38,741 nt of DNA, from contig JAIUOB010000006.1 of NCBI GenBank assembly GCA_020161135.1, positions 99,968-138,708 on the forward strand, given 5' to 3'. How positions within the stretch are numbered: position 1 is the first letter of the stretch; every line of letters begins with the position of its first letter. Of the stretch, positions 23,999 to 32,449 are shown in pieces. A program made the translations under genes and the position numbers. The notes beneath the pieces are model-generated. The model was not told the origin of the DNA, did not search any database, and was given only the letters and a program-made list of their open reading frames with translations. This stretch comes from Gemmatimonadota bacterium. Lineage in GTDB: Bacteria > Gemmatimonadota > Gemmatimonadetes > Gemmatimonadales > Gemmatimonadaceae.

Positions 23999-25503
23999 GC
24001 GGCCGGGAGCGTGAGCGTGAGTGTGGTACCGTGCTCCGGCGAACTATCGATGCCGATCGTGCCGCCGTGCTCGTCCATGATGCGCTGGCAGAGCGCCAGC
24101 CCGATGCCCGTGCCCCCCGTCTTGTTCGAGTAGAAGAACTCGAAGACGTGCGTCAGCACGTCCGGGGGAATGGCCGGGCCGCCGTTCGTGAGTCGAGACC
24201 GCCAACCGCCCACGGGGAGCTGCTGCCCCACCAGCACCAGCTCCGACCCCTCGGGGGCATGGTCGCAGGCATTCACCAGGATGTTGCGACACACCTGCCC
24301 GAGCTGTTCGGCGTCGATGGGGCACGACACCGGGCCGTCGGGACGTGTGCGGCGCAGCGTGAGCCGGCGGGTCTCGAGGCGGGCGCGCTCCCCCTCGAGA
24401 ATGTCGTCCCACACCGCCTCCGGGTCGCCCGGCTGCAGATGCGCCGCGTTGGGGCGCCCGAACTCGAGGAGCGACGTGACCATGCGGTTCAGCCGCTCGA
24501 CCTCGCGCAGGATGCGCCCGACGTTCTTCTCGACGACCGGGTCTTCCTTGGCCCGGAAGTGGAGCAGTTGCGCGGCCGACGAGATGCCGAAGAGCGGGTT
24601 GCGCAGCTCGTGCGCCACGCCCGCCGCCACCTCGCCGATGGCCTCCAGCCGCCGCTTCTGCTCGACCCGGCGCACCAGCCAGGCGCGCTCGATAGCCACG
24701 GCGGTCTGGGCGGCAATGACCGCCAGCACACGCTCGGCCTCCTCGAGGGCCTGCTCGGTTTCCGGCGGCAGCGTGCTCAGGGTGAGCGCCCCCAGCACCC
24801 CCTCGGCGCTTTCGAGCGGGGCGGTGATCTCGAGCCCGTCGGCGGTGCCTTCGCGCACCACGCCGCCCGTGGCGAGGGCGTCGAGCCAACTGCGGGTAAG
24901 ACGCGAGGCGAGTTCGGCCGCACTCTGGGTGCCGAACCCGTCGCGGTGGGTGATGGTGAACTGCGCCGTGTCGTCGTCGGCGAGGGCGATGACGAATCCC
25001 GTGGCCGGGAGCACGCGCCGAAGCTGCTGCGCTACCTCCTCGTAGACCCGGTCGAGGGCGATGGCCTCGGCCAGCGCGATGCCCGTGTTGATGAGCGCTT
25101 CGCGCGAGCGGTGGCTCGGCGTGATGTCGACCGTGCTGAAGACGTAGCCGCTGATCTCGCCGTCCGTCTCGAGCGGCGTGACCTGCATGAGGAACACCCG
25201 CTCCTCGGTGGGCGAGTTGCAGGGGAATTCCCAGCGCACGAGCGAGGTACGGCGCTCGCGCAGCATGGTCATGGCGCGTTCGATCTGGTCGCGGGCAGCG
25301 TCGTCATCGACGGAGGCAAAGACAGAGCACCCGCGCACCGCGTCTTCCGGCGCGATGGCGGGTGCTCCATTGTCGATGGCGAACCGCGACCACGAGCCGT
25401 TGGCCGCGGTGATGCGCCCTTCGAGATCGACCGACCAGACCGTGAAGGGGAGCGCGTCGAGCAGCCGCCGCGCGAACGGCGGCTGCTCGGTCAGGAAGGT
25501 CAC
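23995..25503 (-). CDS. PAS/GAF-domain histidine kinase (NtrB-like), partner of the NtrC-like regulator
   Basis: A 502-residue kinase with no membrane helix, so cytoplasmic. An N-terminal PAS domain (about 10-135: FTVWSVDLEGRITAANGSW, LMQVTPLETDGEISGYVFSTVD in parts) is followed by a GAF-like region (about 140-280). The H-box is VAHELRNPLFGI (His298), the N-box ILVNACDHAPEG and the G2 box GGTGIGLALCQ. The G1 box reads TNGGPAIP, with Asn where Asp is usual, a variant seen in other kinases. The start is GTG. It lies 7 bp after the H1-like gene, so the three genes may form one transcript. Confidence 0.9.
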   Translation of the reverse strand: MTFLTEQPPFARRLLDALPFTVWSVDLEGRITAANGSWSRFAIDNGAPAIAPEDAVRGCSVFASVDDDAARDQIERAMTMLRERRTSLVRWEFPCNSPTEERVFLMQVTPLETDGEISGYVFSTVDITPSHRSREALINTGIALAEAIALDRVYEEVAQQLRRVLPATGFVIALADDDTAQFTITHRDGFGTQSAAELASRLTRSWLDALATGGVVREGTADGLEITAPLESAEGVLGALTLSTLPPETEQALEEAERVLAVIAAQTAVAIERAWLVRRVEQKRRLEAIGEVAAGVAHELRNPLFGISSAAQLLHFRAKEDPVVEKNVGRILREVERLNRMVTSLLEFGRPNAAHLQPGDPEAVWDDILEGERARLETRRLTLRRTRPDGPVSCPIDAEQLGQVCRNILVNACDHAPEGSELVLVGQQLPVGGWRSRLTNGGPAIPPDVLTHVFEFFYSNKTGGTGIGLALCQRIMDEHGGTIGIDSSPEHGTTLTLTLPAA

Positions 25504-25510
25504 GCCTGAC

Positions 25511-26350
25511 TCAGCGCTTGCGCGCGCCCTTGGCTGCCTTCTTCGGAGCGGGCTTTGCAGCCTTCTTCGGAGCCGGCTTGGCCGCCTTCTTCGGGGTGGG
25601 CTTCGCGGCCTTCTTCGGAGCCGGCTTGGCGGCCTTCTTCGGGGCGGGCTTCGCAGCCTTCTTCGGAGCCGGCTTGGCAGCCTTCTTCGGGGCGGGCTTC
25701 GCAGCCTTCTTCGGGGCAGGCTTGGCGGCCTTCTTGGGCGCCGGCTTGGCGGCCTTCTTCAGGGCCGGCTTGGCCGGGGCCTTGGCCGCGGGCTTCGCGG
25801 GCGCCTTGGCCGGAGCCTTGGCCGCCGGCTTGGCCGGAGCCTTGGCAGCAGGCTTCGTGGCCGCCGGCTTCGTCGGTGCCGGCGCCGCCTTGGGCGCCTT
25901 CTCAGCCTTGGGGGCCTTCGGGGCCTTCTCTGCCTTCGGCGCGGGTGCAGCGGGCGGTGCGGCCGGCGTCTCGACCACCGGCTCGGGCTCAGGCTCCGGG
26001 GCGGGGGCGGGGGCGGGCTTCACGGCCTTCGGCTTCGGGGCCGGCTTGGGCGCGCCGGGGTTCTTGGGCGGGCGGCCGGGGCCACGACGCACGATCGGAC
26101 GGCCGAACAGGTCGTCGTCCTCGTCCTCGTCATCGCCGCCGAGGTCGTCGTCGAAGCCGTCGATCTCGTCTTCGTCCTCGTCCTCGTCGTCCTCCTCGGC
26201 GTCGTCCCACAGGGAGTCGCCTTCATCGGAAGGCATGCCGTAGCCGTCGTCGTCCTCGTCGTCGTCATACGACGAGCGGCCGTAGCCCCCCAGATCATCC
26301 ATATCGTCGTCGATCAGATGGAGCTTCTCCAGCTCGTCGCCACCCGACAT
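25511..26350 (-). CDS. Histone H1-like, lysine/alanine/proline-rich protein with acidic N-terminus and AT-hook
   Basis: A 279-residue disordered protein. Residues 1-82 are strongly acidic, with long Asp/Glu runs. Residues 88-97 (RRGPGRPPKN) form an AT-hook-like minor-groove motif. From about 100 on it is Pro/Ala/Lys-rich and ends with nine octapeptides KKAAKP[A/T]P and a last KKAAKGARKR. This resembles bacterial H1-like nucleoid proteins, but the acidic head is unusual and could mask or regulate the basic tail. The ATG at 26350 is preceded by a good GGAGGAGAGG ribosome site (complement of 26353-26362). The DNA repeats are 24 bp long and prone to slippage, so copy number may vary between strains. 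Confidence 0.85.
   Translation of the reverse strand: MSGGDELEKLHLIDDDMDDLGGYGRSSYDDDEDDDGYGMPSDEGDSLWDDAEEDDEDEDEDEIDGFDDDLGGDDEDEDDDLFGRPIVRRGPGRPPKNPGAPKPAPKPKAVKPAPAPAPEPEPEPVVETPAAPPAAPAPKAEKAPKAPKAEKAPKAAPAPTKPAATKPAAKAPAKPAAKAPAKAPAKPAAKAPAKPALKKAAKPAPKKAAKPAPKKAAKPAPKKAAKPAPKKAAKPAPKKAAKPAPKKAAKPTPKKAAKPAPKKAAKPAPKKAAKGARKR
25535..25760 (-). repeat. 24-bp coding repeats for the KKAAKPAP octapeptide
   Basis: About ten repeats of a 24-bp unit (ccttcttcggagccggcttggc-type on the plus strand) encode the basic tail of the H1-like protein. Unit 3 from the C-terminal end carries the single Thr variant (KKAAKPTP). Silent differences between units show that the array is not brand new, unlike the 14-bp array near serA. 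Confidence 0.85.
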
Positions 26351-26352
26351 GA

Positions 26353-26362
26353 CCTCTCCTCC
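26353..26362 (-). promoter_or_regulatory. Ribosome binding site of the H1-like gene
   Basis: On the minus strand this reads GGAGGAGAGG, two bases before the ATG at 26350 and with a second GGAGG core at better spacing. It supports that ATG over the longer open frame, whose extra 26 residues have a different composition. Confidence 0.6.
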
Positions 26363-26493
26363 CCCGCGGTAGACCCCTCTGAAACTGCACCCGGCGTTCG
26401 CGGCAGAATGCCGGACCGGGCAGGACACCGCTCCTATTACACGGGGCCCTCACGGGAGTCAAGCGGCGCGACGCGCGGAGTGGGTCGGCGGCG

Positions 26494-27606
26494 TCACCCG
26501 ACGCGCGGGATTCCCGGCACGTCGCCGCGACGGATGACCGCGCCCAGGGCTTCGTAGACGCGCGGCTGCAGCAGGCGTCCGGTCTGCGTGCGCAGGTAAT
26601 CGAGTGTCGCGTCGGCGGTCATGGGATCGCGATAGGCGCGCTTCGAGGTGAGGGCATCGAAGGCATCGGCGGCGGTGAGGACGCGCCCGCCGATGGAGAT
26701 GTCGTCGCCGGCGCGCCCATGGGGGTAGCCGCCGCCATCCCAGTGCTCGTGATGATCGCGAATGAACACGAGCGCATCGCCGAGGTGCTGCAGCGGCTGG
26801 AGGATCTCGAGGCCGATGCGCACGTGGTCCTTCACGTGCGAGAACTCGTCGACGGTGAGCGGCCCGTTCTTGTTCAGCACCGACTCGCGAATGCCGATCT
26901 TGCCGACGTCGTGCAGGCGTCCGGCGGCGTGCACGAGTTCGACGACGTGATCCGCTTCGCCCAGTTCGGCGGCGATGGCGGCGCCCAGCTCGGCCACCCG
27001 CTGCGAGTGTCCTCGCAGGTACAGGTCCTTCGCTTCCATCGCGTTGATGAGCGTCTCGGCGATGCTCACGGTGAGCACCCGCAGCGCGCTCTTCTCGCGC
27101 TCGAGCTGCACGGTGCGCAGCGCGACTTCCTCGCGAATGAGGCGGTCGACGGCGCGTCGCTCCATGGTGCGTCGCCGGCGCAACAGCGCGCGCTCGACGG
27201 CCGCCTGCAGGTCGGCGAGTTCGACCGGCTTGGTGAGGTAGTCGAAGGCGCCGGTGGCGAGCGCCTCGGTGGCGCTGGCGGCGTCGTTCACGGCCGTGAG
27301 CATGATGACGGCGAGATCACCATCGGCGCTGAGCGCGCGTGGGACGATCTCAAGGCCACTGAGGCCCGGCATGTTGAGATCGCACAGCATGAGCGCATAG
27401 CGCTCGCGGCCCAGGCACGTGAGCGCGGCATCACCCGAGTCGGCGACGTCCACCACGTAGCCGCGCGACTGGAGGAAGCGGCTGAGCGCGAGGCGAATGG
27501 TCGCCTCGTCATCGACGAGCAGGACGCGCCGCAGACTGTCGTCGACAGTCGCCGCGCCGGCTGCCTCGAGGGCTCCGACGGGATCGCTGGGGTTCGGCGC
27601 GTGCAT
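26494..27606 (-). CDS. HD-GYP response regulator, probable cyclic di-GMP phosphodiesterase
   Basis: A 370-residue protein. The receiver (about 25-140) has VDDE, phospho-acceptor Asp76 in LCDLNMPG and Lys in YLTKPVEL. A helical linker leads to the HD-GYP domain (about 175-355), with RGHSQRVAEL, LHDVGKIGI (His232, Asp233), the KNGPLTVDE stretch and HHEHWDGGGYPHG (285-297). These are the metal-binding and GYP residues of active phosphodiesterases. It should lower c-di-GMP in response to phosphorylation. It starts 8 bp after the GAF/PAS kinase stop, so that kinase is the likely partner. Confidence 0.93.
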   Translation of the reverse strand: MHAPNPSDPVGALEAAGAATVDDSLRRVLLVDDEATIRLALSRFLQSRGYVVDVADSGDAALTCLGRERYALMLCDLNMPGLSGLEIVPRALSADGDLAVIMLTAVNDAASATEALATGAFDYLTKPVELADLQAAVERALLRRRRTMERRAVDRLIREEVALRTVQLEREKSALRVLTVSIAETLINAMEAKDLYLRGHSQRVAELGAAIAAELGEADHVVELVHAAGRLHDVGKIGIRESVLNKNGPLTVDEFSHVKDHVRIGLEILQPLQHLGDALVFIRDHHEHWDGGGYPHGRAGDDISIGGRVLTAADAFDALTSKRAYRDPMTADATLDYLRTQTGRLLQPRVYEALGAVIRRGDVPGIPRVG

Positions 27607-27614
27607 GCGTGAGC

Positions 27615-29675
27615 TTACGTGACTGCGGCGAGCGCGGGCAACAGCAAGGTGATCACCGTCCCGGCATCGGGCACGGATTCGACGGTGAACCGGCCACCAT
27701 GGGCCTGCACAATACCATAACTGACGCTGAGCCCGAGTCCGGTTCCCATGCCCGGTGGTTTGGTGCTGTAGAACGGTTCGAAGATGCGTCGGCGGACGTC
27801 GTCCGTCATGCCCGCACCGGTGTCGCGCACTTCGATGCGCACGTCACCACTCTCGGATGCGGTGGAGAGCGTGAGGGTCCGGACCGTTCGTCCCTGCATG
27901 GCGTGCTCAGCATTGCTGACGAGGTTGAGCAGCACCTGTTGCAGTTTCTGCGCGTCGCCGCGCACATGCGGGCGCGCGGGGTCGAGCTGCAGGGAGACCG
28001 TCACGCCCGCCGTCCGCAGCGGATAGGCCCGCAGGCGCACGACGTGCTCGACGAGGGCGTTGACGTCGAGCGGCTCGACACCGCGTCCGGTCTTGCGCGC
28101 GAAGAGCAGCAGGTCGTGAATGACGGCGGTGGCCCGATCGCTCTCCTGCTTGATGAGCTGCACCGATTCGCGCTGCTCGGCGGTGAGCGACTCTTCGAGG
28201 AGGAGCTGCGCGAAGGCGGAGATGCCGGTGAGCGGGTTGTTGATCTCGTGTGCGACACCGGAGACGAGTTCGCCAAGGGCGACCATCTTCTCGGTGTGGC
28301 GCAACTGCTCCTCGAGGTTGCGGTCCTGCGACATGTTGCGGATGCTGACGACGCGCCCGAGCGGTTCGCCCTCCTGGCTGCTGAGCGTGCTCACATTCAC
28401 CGCGGCCGGAAACTCGGAGCCATCGCGTCGCCGGTGGATGTCGTGCGACACGCGCACGCCGGGCTCGAGCACGCCGTCGTGCTCGACGAGGGCCTGTCGC
28501 GTGTCGGCCCCCACTACGAGGTCCTCGAAGCGCATCTCCATGAGTTCGCCCTGGCTCCACCCGTACTCGCGCGCGGCGGCCATGTTGGCGTAGCGCACGC
28601 CCACACGATCGAGGATGAAGATCGGGTGGTCGATGGTGGTGAGGGCGGTGGCGAGCAGGTGTTCGCGCTCGCGCGCCTGGTGCTCTTCCTCGTCGAGCAT
28701 GAGCGCATCGAGCGACAGCGACAGCGGTGCTGCGAGCCGGCGCAGCGTGCGTTGATCGCGGCGCGTGAGCGGTTGCGAGCGCGGTGTGGTGACGAGCACG
28801 ACGCCGATGAGATGCTCGCGCGAGGCGAGGGGGAGCACGAAGGCCCACTCGTCGGGGACGAGGTCGGGGCGGTCGGGCGGTGCCTCGGTGCGCAGCGCCG
28901 GAATGACGACGGCGCGTCCCTGGGGTGCCACGCCGGCAATGCCCGACGGGCCGGCCGGGCGATGTCCCAGCAGGGTGCTGAGCGAGCCGCTGGTGGCGAC
29001 GTACTCGACGTGGCCGTCGCGCGCACGGGCCACGCCGAGCGCCTTGCCGCTCGAGGGGACGGTGCGATCGAGCACCCGGAGCAGCGTGGCGGCGCCGTCG
29101 GCGAGCGATGTCGCGTGCAGCGAGGCGCGGGCGAGCGCGGCGGCGGCTTCGGCACGGCGTCGCTGTGACAGTTGCAGCGCGAGCAGGCGCGCGGTTTCGG
29201 CTGCGGCAGCCGCGTGCCGCGCGAGGATGGTGACGAGTTCGAGGTCTTCGGTGTCGAGTTCGGCGGAGGCGTCGGCGAGGACCCGGATGACGCCGTGGCC
29301 GTTGCGGCAGACGTGCGCGGGGGCGCACAGCTCGGTGCGGCCGCGATCGGGGCCTTCGGCAACGGCGCGCGAGGCGAGCAGCGGGATGGCGGCGTCGCGC
29401 GCGGCGTAGGCGAGGGTCAGGTCGGGTGCGTCGTCGTCGTGCGCGTCGATCGAGAGGCGCACGAGACGCCGGAGGGTCGCGCCGTCCTCGGCCCACACCT
29501 CGCAGGTGGTGGCGGGGAGGACGAGGAGGATGGCATCGGCGATGGCGCGCGGCAGGCGGTCGGTGCGCGCGTGCTGGGTGAGCTGCGCGGTGAGCTGTCG
29601 CTGCGCCTTGGCGAGCAGCGCGAGCCGCCCGCTACGGCGGGTCTCGCCCGGTGAGGCGTGGGCCGCGCGGTCCAC
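27615..29675 (-). CDS. GAF/PAS-domain histidine kinase, partner of the HD-GYP regulator
   Basis: A 686-residue cytoplasmic kinase with no visible membrane helix. Two GAF-like regions (about 15-175 and 190-335; note HVCRNGHGVIRVLADAS and DEWAFVLPLASREHLIGVVL in parts) precede a PAS domain (about 340-460, IFILDRVGVRYANMAAARE). The H-box is VAHEINNPLTGI (His476), the N-box LLNLVSNAEHAM, the G1 box DTGAGM and the G2 box GMGTGLGLSVSYG. All catalytic boxes are intact. The start is GTG at 29675, 24 bp after the zinc-ribbon gene. It is likely to phosphorylate the HD-GYP regulator encoded next. Confidence 0.9.
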   Translation of the reverse strand: MDRAAHASPGETRRSGRLALLAKAQRQLTAQLTQHARTDRLPRAIADAILLVLPATTCEVWAEDGATLRRLVRLSIDAHDDDAPDLTLAYAARDAAIPLLASRAVAEGPDRGRTELCAPAHVCRNGHGVIRVLADASAELDTEDLELVTILARHAAAAAETARLLALQLSQRRRAEAAAALARASLHATSLADGAATLLRVLDRTVPSSGKALGVARARDGHVEYVATSGSLSTLLGHRPAGPSGIAGVAPQGRAVVIPALRTEAPPDRPDLVPDEWAFVLPLASREHLIGVVLVTTPRSQPLTRRDQRTLRRLAAPLSLSLDALMLDEEEHQAREREHLLATALTTIDHPIFILDRVGVRYANMAAAREYGWSQGELMEMRFEDLVVGADTRQALVEHDGVLEPGVRVSHDIHRRRDGSEFPAAVNVSTLSSQEGEPLGRVVSIRNMSQDRNLEEQLRHTEKMVALGELVSGVAHEINNPLTGISAFAQLLLEESLTAEQRESVQLIKQESDRATAVIHDLLLFARKTGRGVEPLDVNALVEHVVRLRAYPLRTAGVTVSLQLDPARPHVRGDAQKLQQVLLNLVSNAEHAMQGRTVRTLTLSTASESGDVRIEVRDTGAGMTDDVRRRIFEPFYSTKPPGMGTGLGLSVSYGIVQAHGGRFTVESVPDAGTVITLLLPALAAVT

Positions 29676-29699
29676 GGTGGGCTGCGCGCTACGCGCCGG

Positions 29700-30428
29700 C
29701 TACGGTCGGCGCGCGTCGTCGACGGCGCGCTGGATCTCCACCTTGTGCATCTCGTACTCGGGCGACTTGGTCGCGAGCTGCGCCTCGAGCACACGCAACA
29801 GCGTGGTGTTGGCGGTGCGCGCCTTGGCGTCGTCGCCCTGCAGGCGCGCGGCGCGGGCCGTGAGGAGCAGCCCGAGCAGGTTGTCGCCCTGCATGCGCAA
29901 GATGGTATCGGCCTGCGCGGCGGACACCGCGGCGTCGCCGGCGATCTCGGCGATACGACCGAGGTGGTAGCGCTCGTCGAGTGTGGCGTTCTCGAGCATC
30001 TGATGCGCGGCCATGGCCATGGGCGCGAAGAACGCGGCCGAGTCGGTCTTGCCGGCTTCGGCGTAGGCCATGACTCGCCCGTAGAGGCGATTGGCGCGCT
30101 CGCTGGGCGTCATGTTGGCGATGTCGGGCGGACCACCACCCGGGGCACCCGCTGCGCCACCCATGGGGCCGGCGGCGAAGGGCGCGCTGGCGGCGGAGAG
30201 TGGCTCAGGGGCCCGCGCCATGAGGAACGCCGTGGCGCCGACGACGGCGGCGCCGGCCAGGAGCCACGGGAGGCGGACGGCCTGGCTGTGGGCGCGGTCG
30301 CGGGGCACGGCGACCGTCCCGACGGCCATGCCGCAGTGATGGCAGAAGCGGGCGGTGGCCGCGAGGGGCGTACCGCAGGTCGCGCAGGGGACGGTGTGCG
30401 CGGAGGCAGGCGTGGCGGGAGCGGTCAT
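29700..30428 (-). CDS. Zinc-ribbon membrane protein of unknown function
   Basis: A 242-residue protein. Four cysteines (15, 18, 29, 32; CATC and CHHC) form a zinc-ribbon at the N-terminus. One membrane helix follows at about 53-70 (LPWLLAGAAVVGATAFLM). A Gly/Pro-rich linker leads to a helical, TPR-like domain (about 107-240). The arrangement, ribbon inside and helical domain outside, suggests a sensor or scaffold, but no family function is clear. It is the first of a minus-strand run that includes the GAF/PAS kinase 24 bp downstream, and it diverges from glutamine synthetase. Confidence 0.7.
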   Translation of the reverse strand: MTAPATPASAHTVPCATCGTPLAATARFCHHCGMAVGTVAVPRDRAHSQAVRLPWLLAGAAVVGATAFLMARAPEPLSAASAPFAAGPMGGAAGAPGGGPPDIANMTPSERANRLYGRVMAYAEAGKTDSAAFFAPMAMAAHQMLENATLDERYHLGRIAEIAGDAAVSAAQADTILRMQGDNLLGLLLTARAARLQGDDAKARTANTTLLRVLEAQLATKSPEYEMHKVEIQRAVDDARRP

Positions 30429-30444
30429 GGCAGGCGAAAGGTAC

Positions 30445-30450
30445 TACAAT
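30445..30450 (+). promoter_or_regulatory. Possible -10 element for glutamine synthetase
   Basis: TACAAT in the short AT-rich spot between the divergent zinc-ribbon gene and glutamine synthetase. It lies 36-77 bp upstream of the two candidate GTG starts. No convincing -35 box accompanies it, so this is a weak call. Confidence 0.3.
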
Positions 30451-30521
30451 ACGCGGACCCCGACGTTCGCCTCACCCTGCTTCCCCGCGCCGTGCCCTCG
30501 CCGAGCCGTTCGCTCGTCCCT

Positions 30522-31859
30522 GTGACTCTGGATGGTGCCACCGCCAGCGACATTCTCGAGCTGGCGGAGGCGCAGCAGGTGCGTTTCCTGCGCCTGCAGT
30601 TCACCGACATTCTCGGTGTCATCAAGAATGTCGAGATCCCGTCGTCGCAGTTCAGGAAGGCGCTGAAGGGCGACATCATGTTCGACGGATCGAGCATCGC
30701 GGGGTTCGTGCGCGTCGAGGAGTCGGACATGCTGCTGGCTCCGGACCTGCGCACCTTCCAGATCTTCCCCTGGGGCGATCCGGCGGCGCGGGTGGGGCGG
30801 CTCATCTGCGACATCACGATGCCGGACGGATCGCCGTTCGCGGGCGATCCGCGTGGCGTGCTCAAGCGGCAGGTGGCCGCCGCCGCGGCGCAGGGCTACG
30901 TGATGAATGCCGGGATGGAAGCGGAGTTCTTCCTCTTCAAGCCCACGGCCGACGGCCGCGCCGCGACGGACACGCACGACACGGGCGGCTACTTCGACCT
31001 CGCGCCGATGGACCTGGGCGAGGATGCGCGCCGCGCGATCGTGGACGCGCTCGAGTTGATGGGGTTCGAGGTGGAGGCGGCGCACCACGAGGTGGCGCAC
31101 GGTCAGCACGAGATCGACTTCCGCTATGCCGACGCGCTGCGCACGGCCGACAACATCGCGACGTTTCGCTTCGTCGTGAAGCAGGTGGCGCGCCAGTTCG
31201 GGTTGTTCGCGTCGTTCATGCCCAAGCCGGTGTTCGGGCAGAACGGCAGCGGCATGCACACGCACCAGAGCCTCTTCCGCGGTGGACAGAACGCGTTCTG
31301 GGATCCGCAGCGCGAATGGGCGCTGAGCACGACGGCGTTGCACTACATCGGCGGGCTGCTGCGGCACGCGCGCGCGATGACTGCAGTGACGAACCCGCTG
31401 GTGAACAGCTACAAGCGGCTCGTACCGGGGTTCGAGGCACCGGTGAACGTGGCGTGGAGCATGCGGAACCGCTCGCCGATGATCCGTGTGCCGGAGCGGC
31501 GCGGCGCGGGGACGCGACTCGAGCTGCGCACGCCGGATCCGAGCGCCAATCCGTACCTCGCGCTCACGGTGATGCTGGCGGCGGGGCTGGATGGGCTTGC
31601 CACGCAGGCCGACTGGCGCGAGCCAGTGAACACGAACATCTGGGAGATGTCGCACCGGGAGCGGAGGCGCTTGCGTGTGGATGACCTGCCGCAATCGCTG
31701 GCCGAGGCGTGTGACGAGCTGGAGAAGGACGACGTGATCTGCGCGGCGCTGGGGGAGCACATCACGCAGCAGTTCCTTGCGGCGAAGCGTGCGGAGTGGC
31801 AGGAGTACAACCAGCAGGTGTCGGCGTGGGAACTGGAGCGGTATCTGGGGCGGTATTGA
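30522..31859 (+). CDS. glnA: Glutamine synthetase type I (GSI-alpha)
   Basis: A 445-residue enzyme that makes glutamine from glutamate, ammonia and ATP. Seen: FLRLQFTDILGVIKNVEIP, FDGSSIAGFVRVEESDM (Arg64 matches the feedback-control Arg of Bacillus-type enzymes), EAEFFLF, NGSGMHTHQSLF, NPLVNSYKRLVPGFEAPV and NRSPMIRVP. The C-terminus ends in an ERYLGRY-like tail and lacks the NLYDLP tyrosine site that is adenylylated in GSI-beta, so control should be by feedback and not by adenylylation. There is no ATG near the expected start; GTG at 30522 best matches the family length, with GTG at 30492 as the alternative. Neither has a clear ribosome site. Confidence 0.93.
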   Translation: MTLDGATASDILELAEAQQVRFLRLQFTDILGVIKNVEIPSSQFRKALKGDIMFDGSSIAGFVRVEESDMLLAPDLRTFQIFPWGDPAARVGRLICDITMPDGSPFAGDPRGVLKRQVAAAAAQGYVMNAGMEAEFFLFKPTADGRAATDTHDTGGYFDLAPMDLGEDARRAIVDALELMGFEVEAAHHEVAHGQHEIDFRYADALRTADNIATFRFVVKQVARQFGLFASFMPKPVFGQNGSGMHTHQSLFRGGQNAFWDPQREWALSTTALHYIGGLLRHARAMTAVTNPLVNSYKRLVPGFEAPVNVAWSMRNRSPMIRVPERRGAGTRLELRTPDPSANPYLALTVMLAAGLDGLATQADWREPVNTNIWEMSHRERRRLRVDDLPQSLAEACDELEKDDVICAALGEHITQQFLAAKRAEWQEYNQQVSAWELERYLGRY

Positions 31860-31885
31860 GATGGTACGGCCCTCCGGCAGGCTCC

Positions 31886-31965
31886 TGCTGCTGCCTGCGT
31901 CCTGCTTCCTGCTTCCTTCAGAAGGCAGGGGGCAGGGGGCAGGAAGAAGGAGTCAGGGAGAAGGA
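31886..31965. repeat. Low-complexity CCTGCTTCC / GGGGGCAGG region
   Basis: The 145-bp gap after glutamine synthetase is dominated by repeats: cctgc-ttcctgc-ttcc on one side and ggcaggg-ggcaggg-ggcagg on the other. The two halves are complementary and can fold into a hairpin with the turn at ccttcagaagg (about 31914-31924). It probably ends the glnA transcript or stabilises its 3' end. Like the 14-bp array near serA, it looks like an expanded simple repeat in a gap between genes. Confidence 0.5.
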
Positions 31966-32004
31966 CATCCACGCGGGCGATACACTTCGGAACGGAGCGT
32001 ATCC

Positions 32005-32442
32005 ATGCATCCGGTGACACGACTGCTGATCGCAGGGTTCGCGATGACGCTGTGTGCGTCGGTGGCGGGTGCGCAGCAGTCGGTTCGCGTGCCGAACGAC
32101 TCCGTCGCACCACGGCTGACGAAGCAGCAGCTCAAGGAGGCGCAGGAAGCGCACGCGATGAAGTGCCTGACGGCCAAGGCGTTGGCCACGCGCGAGGCGT
32201 CGGGTGGCGAGATGGTGCCGTCGCGCGCGCCGCAGACGACAGGCGCGCGGGGCGCCCTGGGGCTCGGCAATCTCGACGCCAGTCAGGGGCTCGAGCGTCC
32301 GCAGCACGAACCGATGTTCGCCGGCGGTGGATTGGGCAGCAACGTCCGCGCGGCCATGGCGGCGCGCAATGCCTCGGCGACGCAGGCGACGGGGCTGCCG
32401 TGCCCGGCGCCGCCCACCAAGATCGCTCCACCCATCAAGTGA
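32005..32442 (+). CDS. Small secreted protein of unknown function
   Basis: A 145-residue protein with a clear Sec signal peptide (MHPVTRLLIAGFAMTLCASVAGAQQ, cleavage probably after AGA). The mature part is short and mostly disordered, with two cysteines (CLTAK and LPCPAPP), so a disulphide is possible. I recognise no domain. It ends seven bases before the superoxide dismutase GTG, so the two are likely co-transcribed. An envelope or periplasmic role is inferred only from the signal peptide. Confidence 0.65.
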   Translation: MHPVTRLLIAGFAMTLCASVAGAQQSVRVPNDSVAPRLTKQQLKEAQEAHAMKCLTAKALATREASGGEMVPSRAPQTTGARGALGLGNLDASQGLERPQHEPMFAGGGLGSNVRAAMAARNASATQATGLPCPAPPTKIAPPIK

Positions 32443-32449
32443 GACCGCT

